Origin: Filomicrobium sp.
GTDB lineage: Bacteria > Pseudomonadota > Alphaproteobacteria > Rhizobiales > Hyphomicrobiaceae
Direction of reading: 5' to 3'
NCBI GenBank assembly: GCA_030607105.1
Contig: JAUWFF010000102.1
Coordinates: forward strand, 1 to 5,902
Length of the DNA: 5,902 bases
Positions 4,215 through 5,902 of the stretch are shown here, one piece after another; position 1 is the first letter of the stretch; every line of letters begins with the position of its first letter. Made by a program: the position numbers and the translations under genes. The notes beneath the pieces were generated by a model. It did not search any database. It had not been told where the DNA came from and worked only from the letters and a program-made list of their open reading frames with translations.

Positions 4215-5902
4215 TCAAACGGGATCCCCTTCGACCCGTGGCCGCACCAGTTTCGGTGCCGCGACATCTCCGCCGATCGCCTGCACGAAACGATGCTGAT
4301 CCCGGTATCCGTTGGTAATCGGGTAGCGCCGGTCGCGACCAAAGCTGCGCGAGGAAATCTTGACCCCAGGCGCAGCTTGTCGCCTCTTGTATTCTGAAAT
4401 ATAGAGCAACCGCTCAACCCGCTGGATCGTCTCAACATCGTGGCCGCGCTGTGCGATCTCCGCCACCGGCATTTCATTTTCGACAAGGCACGCCAGAATA
4501 TCATCCAACACGTCGTAGGGCGGCAGATTGTCCTGATCAGTCTGGTTTTCGCGAAGTTCCGCCGTTGGTGCCTTACTCAAGATGTTCTCAGGGATGACGG
4601 CCCCACGAGGACCCTTACCGCAGCCGATATTGTGCGCGTTACGCCAGCGCGCGATCCTGTAGACTTCGGTCTTGTAGAGATCCTTGATGGGATTGAACCC
4701 GCCGTTCATGTCACCGTAGAGTGTTGCGTACCCAACCGACATCTCTGACTTGTTGCCGGTCGTGAGCAACATCGAGCCGAACTTGTTGGAAAGCGCCATC
4801 AAGATCACGCCCCGCGCCCGACTTTGAATATTCTCTTCGGTGACATCGGCTTCGCGACCGGCGAACAGTTCCGATAGCAAACGGCCAAACCCCTCGACCG
4901 CCGGTTCGATCGGCACCACGTCATAGCGAACGCCAAGCGCTTGGGCGCAGGCTTCTGCATCAACTAGACTATCATCCGAGGTGTATTTATAGGGCAGCAT
5001 CACGCAGTGTACACGCTCCGCCCCCAGGGCATCGACGGCTAGGGCTGCAACCAGCGCTGAATCAATCCCGCCCGACAGGCCCATTACCACGCCAGGAAAG
5101 CGGTTCTTCTCGACATAATCGCGCAATCCCAGCACGCAAGCTTCGTAGGCTGCTTCATCACCCTCCGGCAGGATCTCACGCAAACCGACGTTGCATTGCC
5201 AGCCCTCCGCGCCGCGTCGCCACTCGGTGACCTGCACAGCCTCCCGCCAACCGGATAGTTGTGCGGCAAGCTGACAATCGGAATTGAGTACGAATGACGC
5301 TCCATCAAACACGAGCTCATCTTGTCCCCCGACTTGGTTGACGTAGATGAGCGGCATATCGCTCTCGGTGACCCGCGCCACCGCTATGTTGAGTCGAAGG
5401 TCGGGCTTGGTCCAATCGAACGGCGAGCCGTTGGGTACGATAAGGAACTCGGCGCCGCACTCGCCAAGGCACTCGACTACGTCCTCAATCCAGATGTCTT
5501 CGCAGATCGGCACGCCGATCCGCACACCGCGAAAATTGATCGGCCCCGGCATCGGCCCGCAGGCAAACACCCGCTTCTCATCAAAGACACCATAATTCGG
5601 CAATTCAACCTTGAAGCGCAGCGCGGCCACCTCACCGCCATCAGTAAGCGCAACGGCATTATAGACCTTCCCATCTTCCGGCCAGACCGTTCCAATGAGT
5701 AGCCCCGGCCCATCGTCTTCACCGGTCACCGACGCAAGCTCCAGAAGCGCATCCTTGCATGCCTGCTGGAAAGATCGCTTCAACACGAGGTCTTCCGGCG
5801 GATAACCTGCTAAGAACAACTCCGGGAAAACGACCAGGTCCGCACCCTCGGCCCTAGCTGTCTCACGAGCAGCAAGCGCCTTGGTAAAATTTCCCTCGAT
5901 AT
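4215..5902 (-). CDS. nadE: Glutamine-dependent NAD+ synthetase (5' end outside window)
   Basis: This enzyme carries out the last step of NAD+ synthesis: deamido-NAD+ is amidated using ATP and ammonia released from glutamine. It has two domains. The N-terminal nitrilase-type glutaminase shows its catalytic triad: Glu in VVFPELFLAGYPPED (codon 5820-5822), Lys in FKVELPNYGVFDE (codon 5610-5612) and Cys in GVPICEDIW (codon 5502-5504). The C-terminal synthetase has the ATP-pyrophosphatase P-loop SGGIDS (5058-5075), then TGNKSEMSVGYATLYGDMNGG, NPIKDLYKTEVY and the typical ending KISSRSFGRDRRYPITN. The stop is TGA 4217-4215. A TTG at 5819-5817 could be misread as the start, but the frame stays open to the window edge and encodes conserved glutaminase sequence before it, so the true start lies beyond 5902, probably some 20-30 codons further. 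Visible length is 561 residues, near full length for proteobacterial members. It lies upstream of the LOV gene on the same strand. Confidence 0.97.
   Translation of the reverse strand, partial: IEGNFTKALAARETARAEGADLVVFPELFLAGYPPEDLVLKRSFQQACKDALLELASVTGEDDGPGLLIGTVWPEDGKVYNAVALTDGGEVAALRFKVELPNYGVFDEKRVFACGPMPGPINFRGVRIGVPICEDIWIEDVVECLGECGAEFLIVPNGSPFDWTKPDLRLNIAVARVTESDMPLIYVNQVGGQDELVFDGASFVLNSDCQLAAQLSGWREAVQVTEWRRGAEGWQCNVGLREILPEGDEAAYEACVLGLRDYVEKNRFPGVVMGLSGGIDSALVAALAVDALGAERVHCVMLPYKYTSDDSLVDAEACAQALGVRYDVVPIEPAVEGFGRLLSELFAGREADVTEENIQSRARGVILMALSNKFGSMLLTTGNKSEMSVGYATLYGDMNGGFNPIKDLYKTEVYRIARWRNAHNIGCGKGPRGAVIPENILSKAPTAELRENQTDQDNLPPYDVLDDILACLVENEMPVAEIAQRGHDVETIQRVERLLYISEYKRRQAAPGVKISSRSFGRDRRYPITNGYRDQHRFVQAIGGDVAAPKLVRPRVEGDPV

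Noticed and set aside
5817..5819. TTG as the nadE start codon
   Set aside because: Conserved glutaminase sequence, including the catalytic Glu, is encoded in frame upstream of it up to the window edge.

Overview
The window looks like chromosomal DNA of an alphaproteobacterium, possibly Rhodospirillales-like. The reasons are a moderately GC-rich composition, a DUF2865-type protein (a family known mainly from Alphaproteobacteria), a short LOV photoreceptor of the kind described in Rhodobacterales and relatives, and a long glutaminase-fused NAD+ synthetase. The genus-level placement is inference. There are no transposases, phage genes, tRNAs, rRNAs or CRISPR repeats.

Layout: (1) Positions 1-758, minus strand, hold the N-terminal half of cysteinyl-tRNA synthetase (cysS), cut by the left edge. 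(2) Positions 759-1083 form a 325-bp intergenic region. It has a consensus -35 box and a set of nested complementary segments, suggesting a small structured RNA or a structured 5' leader. (3) Positions 1084-2133, plus strand, encode an exported DUF2865 protein. (4) Positions 2134-2384 form a 251-bp intergenic region with a perfect 10+2+10 palindrome over a candidate -10 box. (5) Positions 2385-2951, plus strand, encode a GNAT N-acetyltransferase. (6) From the right edge down to about 3032, three genes lie on the minus strand, in transcription order: glutamine-dependent NAD+ synthetase (nadE, 5' end cut off), a 186-residue LOV blue-light photoreceptor, and a 152-residue two-helix membrane protein starting 35 bp after the LOV gene ends.

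The two outer genes are housekeeping: cysS charges tRNA-Cys, and nadE makes NAD+ from deamido-NAD+, glutamine and ATP. The interior is accessory. The most notable part is the LOV gene followed closely by a small membrane protein. The LOV protein has the flavin-adduct cysteine and all the expected FMN contacts but no recognisable effector domain, so the membrane protein is a reasonable though unproven candidate partner. The other two signals worth testing are the candidate RNA at about 931-1072, which contains an anti-Shine-Dalgarno sequence, and the palindromic operator candidate upstream of the acetyltransferase.
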